Under the pieces are notes generated by a model that ran no database searches, was not told the origin of the DNA, and saw nothing but the letters and a program-made list of their open reading frames with translations. A stretch of 64,000 nucleotides of DNA from Arsenicibacter sp965247375. GTDB taxonomy: Bacteria; Bacteroidota; Bacteroidia; Cytophagales; Spirosomataceae. This document shows, piece by piece, positions 1 through 7,371 of this stretch (position 1 is its first letter; each line of letters starts with the position of its first letter). Made by a program: the position numbers and the translations under genes. The stretch covers positions 66,704-130,703 of the forward strand of contig CBDFHU010000092.1 of the NCBI GenBank assembly GCA_965247375.1. The letters run 5' to 3'.

Positions 1-637
1 CTTGGTTATAAATAGCCCCGCCGTATCCAGCCGAATTGCTATGAAAGGAACAGTTACGAAAGGTCGGATTACAAAAATCGGAATACCCATCGTTAAAAAC
101 CCCGCTCCCAACCTGGTCCAAGAATGCTCCGCTATTATTTGCATTACCCTTGGTAATCACAAAGCCATCAAGGATAGCCGCAGTTGTCAGACCTGTGCCG
201 TTTTTAATAATGTGGTAGCTGTTGTCACCGGCGTCGCCCTGTGTGCCAATGTCGCCGGACAGGGTCGAACCGGAGGGTTGACCGGTAACGGGATTGATAA
301 CGGGTCGGGCGGATAACGTGCTTTCATTTCCGGCAAAGCCCCCGTAGATGGCTACGCCTTCTTTCATCGAAAAGCTGATGGTACGGTCGGTGCCGGTCGT
401 GGGCGTGTAGGTGCCGGCCGCCACCCAGACCTGATCATTCGCATTACTGGCGGTAATCATGGCCTGTAGGTTGCCGCTGGCATTGGCCCAGGAGGAGCCA
501 TCACCGGTGCCGGTGGGTTTAACATAGCGGATCGTTTGCGCCAGTGCGCTTCCGGTCAAAAGGAGCAACAGGAATAACGGACCAAACAGGCTAAGCGGTT
601 GTTTCCGGTAAGTGTTTTCTGATTGATGAGATGACAT
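1..637 (-). CDS. Secreted beta-helix-type surface protein, N-terminal part (runs off the window)
   Basis: I read an open frame of 212 codons on the minus strand from the ATG at 637 to the window edge, with no stop. The N-terminus has a charged start followed by a Leu-rich core ending GSALAQ, a clear Sec signal peptide. The mature part begins TIRYVKPTGTGDGSSWANA and continues with VWVAAGTYTP, GVAIYGGFAGNES and later SNSAGYGGAIYN. This is the usual opening of Bacteroidota right-handed beta-helix proteins of the polymorphic outer-membrane/PbH1 type, which are exported and often carry a T9SS tail. The C-terminus is outside the window, so neither tail nor total length can be judged. It shares an upstream promoter-like module with the lectin gene starting at 2474. 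Family assignment is from motif style; function is unknown. Confidence 0.75.
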   Translation of the reverse strand, partial: MSSHQSENTYRKQPLSLFGPLFLLLLLTGSALAQTIRYVKPTGTGDGSSWANASGNLQAMITASNANDQVWVAAGTYTPTTGTDRTISFSMKEGVAIYGGFAGNESTLSARPVINPVTGQPSGSTLSGDIGTQGDAGDNSYHIIKNGTGLTTAAILDGFVITKGNANNSGAFLDQVGSGVFNDGYSDFCNPTFRNCSFHSNSAGYGGAIYNQ

Positions 638-702
638 TGTCTTACGTCCTGACTGAATTCTGAAATTCGTTTTGATAGATGAGCTGACTGCTATATAGGT
701 TC

Positions 703-800
703 GAAAAGTAGTCCGGTCTCCGGATAGCTGCCTGGAATTGTATCTGACTGACCGCTGGTGGTATGTGAGTCGCCGGATTCGGGATGTGGATAGAAATCCG
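703..800 (-). promoter_or_regulatory. Promoter module of the beta-helix gene, shared with the lectin gene
   Basis: Read on the minus strand, this stretch has a CATACCAC-like block, then the 15-mer GATACAATTCCAGGC (plus 730-744), a 19-bp gap and TACTTTTC (plus 703-710), which resembles the Bacteroidota -7 element TAnnTTTG. The same 15-mer, gap length and TACTTTTC recur upstream of the gene starting at 2474. The predicted start of transcription is near 696, leaving a leader of about 60 nt. The rest of 638-911 holds no gene that I can support. Confidence 0.5.
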
Positions 801-911
801 GAATCCGGCAATTTTCTCATAACCGCGGCACACCTGCCGGTTCTGGTCAGGTAGGCCACGGTATGATCTTTAGGAGAAAAATTACAGCACCGTTCGCAGC
901 GACACAAGAAA

Positions 912-2474
912 TTACTGCAGGAAGAAGACCTTACTCCAGTCCAGCGTATACGGGCTTTGTATCTGCATTGCCTGATTCTCATCCGGATAGCCGGGAAAAG
1001 CCTTAAAGAAGGAAACGGAGGGTTTACCCGATGGAATATCAATGGTTTTAGGGTCAGCCGCAATGCTCAGAACCGAACCGTCATCATTTGCCTCGGAGCC
1101 CTGGTCGTTCCAGGTTATGCCGGTATAGCGGGTAGGTTTAAGCAGATCTTTCCGGATGCAGGCATAATCGGCAAATAACAGATCTTCGCTACAGTCCGTA
1201 TTTTCCCAGACATCACTCAGACCCATATAACCACCCGGTGCATTCGGCGTATAGAGACCCAGTCGTTTTCCGTGGAATGGGGTAGACATTTCGTCTTTAA
1301 CTTTTTGAAAGTTGATCGGGTTGGCCGTCCACATATCGTATACAGCGTTCACAATTTCCTGACTATGTTGCCATTCTTTGGCGTGAGCATCTGCGGCGTA
1401 TGCCATAGATGCTAAAATTGTGTACGCAATTTTATAGACTAACTCCCAGCCTTGATTATCTTGTCGTACGCCCCAAACGCGGGAAAAACCATCGGGCCGC
1501 GCTAATGGACTTTTGCCTTTAACCGGTTTTACTAACAAAGCCCTGTAGTCTGTAAATTCTTTATTTCTGCCTTCCATGGCATATTGTCCCAAAAAATTCC
1601 ATCCGGGTAATGCTAAAGGCCTGCATACGGTGAGATTCCGGTCTGCTTTGCTGTACGAGTCATCTGTATACCAAAACAGAGGCACCCAAATGGCTACAAG
1701 TTCATAAGGGAAAGTTTCGGGATTCAGATCAAGCGTTTGGGGATCGAAATAATCGAATTTATTATACTCAAAGTTGATTTTAGTATTATTAGACCACATT
1801 GGGGTTCCTGAATTCCACAATGCCTTACCACCGGAGCTGTAAATAACGAGGTTACGGTCATTCTGGACCGCTAGCCGGCTCCCCGGATTTTCCTCTGTGC
1901 CTGAGCTCCAGTACGGGTTTCCGTTGGCATCATAAACTACCAGGTTCCCATCGAATTGCATGATGCACTTGCCGGGGTTTGGAGAACCAACGCCGATTGA
2001 CCAGACCGGTCGTTTATGAGGCAGTACATACAACACTAAATTGCCATCTGTCTGGTAAGTAAACTGGTATATCCTATTGTCTGAATAGATAGACTGGCCC
2101 GGTAGCAGGCTATCTGTTTGACATAAATGATTGGCAGCAGTTGTATTTGAAGCCCAGACAATATTCCCCGCTGTGCTGTACATAACCAGATTCCGGTCAT
2201 CTTGTAACACGAGCCGGTTCCCCGGCGTACCTGTGCCTGAGCTCCAGTACGGGTTTCCGTTGGCATCATAAACTACCAGGTTCCCATCGGATTGCATGAT
2301 GCACTTGCCGGGGTTTGGAGAACCAACGCCGATTGACCAGACCGGTCGTTTATGAGGCAGTACATACAACACTAAATTGCCATCTGTCTGGTAAGTAAAC
2401 TGGTATATCCTATTGTCTGAATAGATAGACTGGCCCGGTAGCAGGCTTTGTCCCTGAGATAGTTGGTTTGACAT
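912..2474 (-). CDS. Tandem bulb-type (GNA-like) lectin fused to a Vps62/DUF946-like domain
   Basis: The 520-aa product starts with two bulb-type mannose-binding lectin domains (about residues 1-112 and 113-230). These show the hallmark QxDxNxVxY sugar-pocket motif repeatedly: QTDGNLVLY, QSDGNLVVY and QDDRNLVMY in the first, QTDGNLVLY, QFDGNLVVY and QNDRNLVIY in the second. Residues from about 280 to 520 contain LPGWNFLG and LARPDGFSRVW, then APGGYMGLSDVW, ADYACIRKDLL and WNDQGSEANDDGSVLSI. That pattern resembles the two half-repeats of the Vps62/DUF946 family; this is a recognition call from motifs. No signal peptide is visible, so the protein is either cytosolic or released by a non-Sec route. 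Tandem bulb lectins without signal peptides also occur in lectin-like bacteriocins. The ATG at 2474 follows a leader with a 12-bp hairpin. Target and role are unknown. Confidence 0.75.
   Translation of the reverse strand: MSNQLSQGQSLLPGQSIYSDNRIYQFTYQTDGNLVLYVLPHKRPVWSIGVGSPNPGKCIMQSDGNLVVYDANGNPYWSSGTGTPGNRLVLQDDRNLVMYSTAGNIVWASNTTAANHLCQTDSLLPGQSIYSDNRIYQFTYQTDGNLVLYVLPHKRPVWSIGVGSPNPGKCIMQFDGNLVVYDANGNPYWSSGTEENPGSRLAVQNDRNLVIYSSGGKALWNSGTPMWSNNTKINFEYNKFDYFDPQTLDLNPETFPYELVAIWVPLFWYTDDSYSKADRNLTVCRPLALPGWNFLGQYAMEGRNKEFTDYRALLVKPVKGKSPLARPDGFSRVWGVRQDNQGWELVYKIAYTILASMAYAADAHAKEWQHSQEIVNAVYDMWTANPINFQKVKDEMSTPFHGKRLGLYTPNAPGGYMGLSDVWENTDCSEDLLFADYACIRKDLLKPTRYTGITWNDQGSEANDDGSVLSIAADPKTIDIPSGKPSVSFFKAFPGYPDENQAMQIQSPYTLDWSKVFFLQ
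1895..2447 (-). repeat. Near-perfect 217-bp tandem duplication inside the lectin gene
   Basis: The blocks 1895-2111 and 2231-2447 are identical by eye except for one base (tcgaatt versus tcggatt), with an exact offset of 336 bp (112 codons). The single change makes a Phe/Ser difference in one QxDxN motif. The intervening sequence is far less alike, so the block was duplicated recently or is being homogenised by gene conversion. Confidence 0.9.
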
Positions 2475-2553
2475 GATGGTCTTTTTGATTTAGAAATTGA
2501 TTATAGCTATTACAGAGTTGTGATTAGGTACCTGAAATTGATAGCGTATGTGC

Positions 2554-2675
2554 TTCCTAAACTGAAGCATAAATCAGTTTAGGAAAAGTAAGCGTTTGCC
2601 AGAACAGTGGCCTGGAATTGTATCCGACTAACCAGCTGTGGTATGCAAAAAGCCTGTTATGGGATGTGAGAGGAA
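2554..2675 (-). promoter_or_regulatory. Promoter module and hairpin upstream of the lectin gene
   Basis: On the minus strand the 15-mer GATACAATTCCAGGC (plus 2610-2624) is followed after 19 bp by TACTTTTC (plus 2583-2590), as in front of the beta-helix gene. A perfect 12-bp inverted repeat (2554-2565 with 2574-2585, loop of 8) overlaps the -7-like box and the predicted start site. It could be an operator or the first hairpin of the leader. The remainder of 2475-2807 has no gene; just before the next gene, GCCGTAAAACC occurs twice (2776-2786 and 2797-2807). Confidence 0.5.
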
Positions 2676-2807
2676 TTAAATTTTACAATACGTACCGGTA
2701 TGTATGATTGGGTGTACATTTTGCATGTATCTTAGCAACGCCATGCAGGATGTGGAAAAGAGAAGTGGGGAAGTGGCCGTAAAACCTGCGTAAGCCGCCG
2801 TAAAACC

Positions 2808-4745
2808 ATGAAATTCCATTACCGCCGACATGTACATCCTGTCGTAACTGCCAGCTGTACTCAGCTATATATACGACTATTATTTTTTTTCTTCACAGCA
2901 GTCTTCGGGCAGGCTGCCGCACAGATGCGGCCGATTATCATCACCGATCAGCAGGGAACATATGTGCTGGATGGCCATGCAGATATGCTGAACTCTCCGG
3001 TTACTGTCGACAGGATTGTTACTCAGTTCTCATTGTTTAAGCCGTTCGCAGCCAATGATATGACGATTGGAAGCAGCCGGCAAAATGTGCATTGGGTACG
3101 TTTCACTGTGCGTAACGAGTCAGACGAACACGTTTACAGCCGGGTAACCTATGGCGGTTTTTCGCGGGTTGACTTGTACGAATGGGATGGGAGAAAGGCT
3201 GTACTAGTCGGTAAGGGGGGGATGGATGTAACTGTTGGCGAATTATATATGCCGCAGACAACAGCCATTATTCCGCTGCTTTTAGAGAGGCATCAACAGA
3301 AAACGTATCTGGTCCGCACGGAGCGGGTCTGGACGAAACAGAGCCCGCTTATCCTCTATACCGAAAGCAGCCTTATCGGTGATTCACAGCTATTTAATAT
3401 TACCGCAGGGTTGTTTTTAGGGTATGTCTTTGCCATAACGGTTTATATACTGATTGCCTGGTTTCTGAGCCGCGAAATTAGCTATGTGTTTCTTTTCTCG
3501 CACTTTATGATGCAGTTACTCCAGAATCTGGTTGGAAGCGGGCTTATTCCTGGTTATGTTGACTTACCAGTTACAGATAGCAATGTATTTGTACTGATTC
3601 TGACTATTGGCGGTCTTACCTCTAATATGTTTCTGCGCCGCTTTCTGGAGATTGACCGCTACGGAAATCGTTTTATCCACGCTGGTTACAGATTAAATTG
3701 GTATGGTTATGCCATTATGGGAGGTCTTTCACTGGTATTTCCGGATCAGATACTGGATTGCATAGCTCCTTACAGCTTTATCTCGTTATGTTTAGTAATT
3801 TATTCGGACATTTACATCCTGCGTAAGGGCTTCAAGCCTGCTAAATATCTTTTGCTATCCCATAGTATTCCGTTATTAGCGATCCCATTTGTCTTGGTTC
3901 AGGTATTGGGCTATTCAAACTTTGACGGACATTATGTGGCAAGTAGCTTACTAATGCTGTCGCTGACCGGTCATGCCTTTACCGTCGGTTATAAAGTGAG
4001 GCTGTTCAAAGACGAAGCCGAAGCACTGATTCTGGAACAAAACCAGAAGCTGGAAGGTATTGTGGCCGAGCGGACCAGAGAACTGTCGCTGGAGCGGGAC
4101 CGGGCCGATGTGCAGTCGGAACGCCTTAAACTGGCCCTCCGCGAACTGAACCACCGCGTCCGGAACAACCTGGCGGTAGTGTCGAGTCTGCTCAAATTAC
4201 AGAGTAATACCATTGATCCCGACAAAACAAAGCAGGTTTTTGCCGAAAGCCGGCAGCGGGTCGATGCCATGGCCCTGATCCACCAGCAACTGTATCAGTC
4301 AGAAGAACTGACAACCATCGACGTGCCGGTTTTTGTCACCAATCTGGTGCAGGTATTGTCCGACGCCTATGGCTATACGCCGGAAACGCTGCAGGTAAAT
4401 CTCCGGCTGGACCCCGTTATTCTGCCCGTCGAAAAAGCGGTTCCGCTCAGTCTGCTGCTGAACGAGGTACTGACCAATGCCTTTAAATACGGATTAACCC
4501 GGGCCGCTGAGCCGGTGCTCCACATTACCCTGCAAACGGGTGAAGAAGACATCCGGCTCGACATTACTGATAACGGGCCGGGTATTGACCTCGCTGTCTG
4601 GCAGGCGAAAACCGGCTCATTCGGCCGCCGGTTGATCGATGGCCTGACCCGGCAGCTAAAAGGCAGTTTTACCATCGACAATCAGGCCGGAACAACGTTC
4701 CGGTTTACGTTACCCATACATCAGGACTTGCTTGTACTTGAATGA
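2808..4745 (+). CDS. 7TM-DISM sensor histidine kinase with HisKA_2 core
   Basis: The 645-aa membrane kinase has a signal-like first helix (about residues 18-40, ending GQAAAQ). It continues with an extracellular 7TMR-DISM sensory region with the WVRF-type signature (to about 190), a seven-helix membrane block (about 195-405) and a short coiled coil around residues 405-440. The kinase core has the H-box ELNHRVRNNL with phospho-acceptor His449, typical of HisKA_2. The ATPase shows NEVLTNAFKYGL (N-box), DNGPGID (G1) and a C-terminal GTTFRFTLP. It should autophosphorylate in response to an outside ligand and pass phosphate to the next gene product. The stop overlaps the following ATG (ATGA at 4742-4745), so the two are translationally coupled. 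Ligand is unknown. Confidence 0.9.
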   Translation: MKFHYRRHVHPVVTASCTQLYIRLLFFFFTAVFGQAAAQMRPIIITDQQGTYVLDGHADMLNSPVTVDRIVTQFSLFKPFAANDMTIGSSRQNVHWVRFTVRNESDEHVYSRVTYGGFSRVDLYEWDGRKAVLVGKGGMDVTVGELYMPQTTAIIPLLLERHQQKTYLVRTERVWTKQSPLILYTESSLIGDSQLFNITAGLFLGYVFAITVYILIAWFLSREISYVFLFSHFMMQLLQNLVGSGLIPGYVDLPVTDSNVFVLILTIGGLTSNMFLRRFLEIDRYGNRFIHAGYRLNWYGYAIMGGLSLVFPDQILDCIAPYSFISLCLVIYSDIYILRKGFKPAKYLLLSHSIPLLAIPFVLVQVLGYSNFDGHYVASSLLMLSLTGHAFTVGYKVRLFKDEAEALILEQNQKLEGIVAERTRELSLERDRADVQSERLKLALRELNHRVRNNLAVVSSLLKLQSNTIDPDKTKQVFAESRQRVDAMALIHQQLYQSEELTTIDVPVFVTNLVQVLSDAYGYTPETLQVNLRLDPVILPVEKAVPLSLLLNEVLTNAFKYGLTRAAEPVLHITLQTGEEDIRLDITDNGPGIDLAVWQAKTGSFGRRLIDGLTRQLKGSFTIDNQAGTTFRFTLPIHQDLLVLE

Positions 4746-5512
4746 CAACCTCAGCTATTAAGATTTTACTAATTGAAGATGAATTTATTCTGGGCATGGA
4801 CCTTGCCGATACCCTTGCCGCCGAGGGCTATACGGTGGTGGGCGTTGCCGAAGAGTATTCGACAGCACTCGCGCTGTTTCAGGAGCACACACCAGATCTT
4901 GTCCTTTGCGATGTACAGATTCAGGGCCCGTTTGATGGGATTACGGTGATCCGGAAGCTAAGTGCTATCCGCGCCTTTCCGGTCATTTACCTCACCGCGT
5001 TTACGGACGCCGCGACGTTCAGCAACGCCAAAGAAACCCGGCCGGCGGCTTTTCTGGTGAAACCGTATCAATTATCGACCCTCAGAACGTCGATTGAACT
5101 GGCCTTGCATCAGTTTGCACAGGATACGGCTTTGCCGGCAGCAAATCAGGCGTCTGCCGCCGGAGACGTGGCCCTCAGCCGTGATAGTATCCTGCGGATC
5201 GACGACTATATCTTTATCAAAAAAGACGGCCGGTTTGTCAAACTGGCGCTGGCCGACATTCTCTGTATCATTGCGGAAGGCAACTACGTGATGATTAAAC
5301 TACCGGCGACGCGCCACCTGCTGCGGTTATCACTGGGTACGTTTCTGGAAAAGGTAAACTGGCCGAGATTGGTCCGGATACACCGGTCCTATGCCGTCAA
5401 CGTAGCTAAAGTCGATCATTTTACAGAAACGGATGTCTCCGTACTGGATCAGACCTACCCGGTCAGCCGCCAGTTCCGCGATGATTTTCTGCGTAGTTTT
5501 ATGATCCGGTAA
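4742..5512 (+). CDS. LytTR-family response regulator (REC-LytTR)
   Basis: This 256-aa protein has a receiver domain at about residues 5-125 (acidic pair E12-D13, phospho-acceptor D57 in VLCDVQ, conserved Lys in FLVKPYQ). A LytTR DNA-binding domain spans about 155-255 (IFIKKDGRFVKL, IIAEGNYVMI, RLVRIHRSYAVNV). It overlaps the kinase gene by 4 bp and is its evident partner. A LytTR regulator with a HisKA_2 kinase, rather than a LytS kinase, is a less common pairing. The gene lies 137 bp before a large surface-protein operon, which is a plausible but unproven target. Confidence 0.92.
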   Translation: MTTSAIKILLIEDEFILGMDLADTLAAEGYTVVGVAEEYSTALALFQEHTPDLVLCDVQIQGPFDGITVIRKLSAIRAFPVIYLTAFTDAATFSNAKETRPAAFLVKPYQLSTLRTSIELALHQFAQDTALPAANQASAAGDVALSRDSILRIDDYIFIKKDGRFVKLALADILCIIAEGNYVMIKLPATRHLLRLSLGTFLEKVNWPRLVRIHRSYAVNVAKVDHFTETDVSVLDQTYPVSRQFRDDFLRSFMIR

Positions 5513-5529
5513 GAAGGCGGAAAATGCAT

Positions 5530-5562
5530 CCGGCAACGCGTAGAACCCCTCATTGTTGCCGG
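5530..5562 (+). terminator. Possible weak hairpin between regulator and surface operon
   Basis: CCGGCAAC (5530-5537) can pair with GTTGCCGG (5555-5562) across a 17-nt loop just after the regulator gene. No U-tract follows, so it is either a weak terminator or a leader hairpin, and read-through into the surface operon is possible. Confidence 0.3.
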
Positions 5563-5649
5563 GTGCGTAGTTGTCCGGTCATACATTTATCCGATTGATT
5601 GCCTTTGGTTGCGGGAGTAGCTTTGTCAGAGTATGTAAACGCTCTGTCT

Positions 5650-7371
5650 ATGCGCTACGTTTTACAGCCGGTTTTAATAACGGTATGGTTGCTGGTGGCT
5701 GGTTCCGGCCGGGTGGCGGCTCAGGCAACACCGGATTCGACCGGAAAGACCCCGAAGAAGTCGTCACCCGTGAAGGTGTCGGGCGGACTGAATGCCTATG
5801 CCGGTCTGTATATGGCCAGCGGTATTGAAGGCCGCAACCAGCCCTCACCGTTCGGCATCAGCGGGAACGTAACGGTCAGCCTGCCGGGCGGTATTGCGCT
5901 GCCGTTTTCGGCCGTACTGGGGAATCAGGGGACGAGTTTCCGGCAGCCGTTTAATCAGTTCGGGGTGTCGCCAACCTATAAATGGGCGACGGTACATGCC
6001 GGTTACCGGAATGTCAACTTTTCACCGTTTACGCTGGCCGGCCACACGTTTCTGGGCGGCGGCGTTGAACTGAATCCCGGTAAACTGAGATTGGGAGCGG
6101 TGTACGGGCGGTTCAATAAGGCCATTGCGTCTACCCTCGCCGAACCGGATGTCATTCCGTCCTATAAACGGACGGGGTATGCCGTTAAAGTCGGTTACGG
6201 TACGTCCGGCAACTACGTTGATCTGGTCATGCTGCGGGCTGCCGACGATTCGACGTCCATTCAGTCGGTTGCGCCAACAGCAGCGCAGACGGTCAAGCCG
6301 GCTGAAAACCTTGTCGTTGGGGCTACCTCGCGGCTGCTTATTCTCAAACACATTACCGTCGAGCTCGACGCGGCCGTCAGTGCCTACACGCGGGATGTGC
6401 GGGCCAGTGAGGTCTCGGCCGAAGGAAAATCCCCGCTGGTACGCTTTTTCGGTCAGTTGTTTACGCCCAGGCTATCGACCCAATTGACGCAGGCAACGCA
6501 GGCCGCGCTGGGCTACAAAGGTAAAAACGCGGGTATCAAGCTCCAGTACAAACGGATCGACCCGAATTTCCAGACGATGGGGGCCTACTACTTTCAGTCA
6601 GATATTGAGAGTTACGCCGTGGCCCCGAACCTGTCGGTATTAGAGGGCAAACTCCGGTTATCAGGCAGCTATGGGGTACAGTTCGACAATCTGGGCCAGA
6701 ACAAAAATGCCCGGACCGGCCGGAAAATCGGCTCGCTGGTGGTGAGCTATAATCCCGGCACCAAATTCGGCCTTGACCTCCAGCTGACCAACTACGGCAT
6801 CAGCCAGCAGGCGGGTATCCGTCCGCTGATTGATACCCTGAAACTGGCCCAGAACAACCTGTCGGCCACTACCAACCTGCGCTACACCCTTCAGAAGGAA
6901 GAAGTCATGCAGGTATTTACCCTGACGACAACCTATCAGAAACTAAGCGATCTGAACGCCAGCACGGCGGGACAGACCGAGAATACGAATATTAATCTGA
7001 ATCTGGGATACTTTTATCAGCAGACAGCGACAGGGTGGGGTGTTAATGGCATGGTGTCATACACCGAAACGCAGTTGCCGGTGGCCGTGGGTGCCGAAAA
7101 CCGTCTGGTCCGGTTTTTCGGCCCCACCATCGGCGCTACCCAGTCGTTCCTGAAAAATAAACTGACGACCTCCCTCAACGGCAGCTACCTCGTTAATCAG
7201 CAGTCGGGCATTATGGGCAAGGTCATTAATGCATCGGCCAACGCCGGCTACCAGATTGCAAAGCGGCAGACCCTGAGCCTGTCGCTGCTCTATCTGAACT
7301 CAAACACTGGTATTGCTTCACAAACCTTCAACGAATTCCGTGGGAACCTTGGTTATGGCATCACGTTCTAA
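5650..7371 (+). CDS. Outer-membrane beta-barrel protein at the head of the TANFOR operon
   Basis: I choose the ATG at 5650 because it begins a good Sec signal peptide (MRYVLQP... ending GRVAAQ); the frame is also open upstream to a TTG. The 573-aa product shows alternating hydrophobic/polar strands with many aromatic-ended segments (FGISGNVTVSL, YKWATVHAGYRNV, LNLGYFYQQ) and closes on LGYGITF. The final aromatic residue fits a Bam-inserted outer-membrane barrel. I recognise no enzymatic domain. Its stop lies inside the first codons of the TANFOR gene (17-bp overlap with the ATG at 7355), so the two are probably co-translated. It could be the membrane anchor or channel for the giant protein; that is inference. 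Confidence 0.75.
   Translation: MRYVLQPVLITVWLLVAGSGRVAAQATPDSTGKTPKKSSPVKVSGGLNAYAGLYMASGIEGRNQPSPFGISGNVTVSLPGGIALPFSAVLGNQGTSFRQPFNQFGVSPTYKWATVHAGYRNVNFSPFTLAGHTFLGGGVELNPGKLRLGAVYGRFNKAIASTLAEPDVIPSYKRTGYAVKVGYGTSGNYVDLVMLRAADDSTSIQSVAPTAAQTVKPAENLVVGATSRLLILKHITVELDAAVSAYTRDVRASEVSAEGKSPLVRFFGQLFTPRLSTQLTQATQAALGYKGKNAGIKLQYKRIDPNFQTMGAYYFQSDIESYAVAPNLSVLEGKLRLSGSYGVQFDNLGQNKNARTGRKIGSLVVSYNPGTKFGLDLQLTNYGISQQAGIRPLIDTLKLAQNNLSATTNLRYTLQKEEVMQVFTLTTTYQKLSDLNASTAGQTENTNINLNLGYFYQQTATGWGVNGMVSYTETQLPVAVGAENRLVRFFGPTIGATQSFLKNKLTTSLNGSYLVNQQSGIMGKVINASANAGYQIAKRQTLSLSLLYLNSNTGIASQTFNEFRGNLGYGITF

Noticed and set aside
642..833. 63-codon minus-strand frame between the beta-helix and lectin genes
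   Set aside because: It covers the shared promoter module and has no recognisable protein features.
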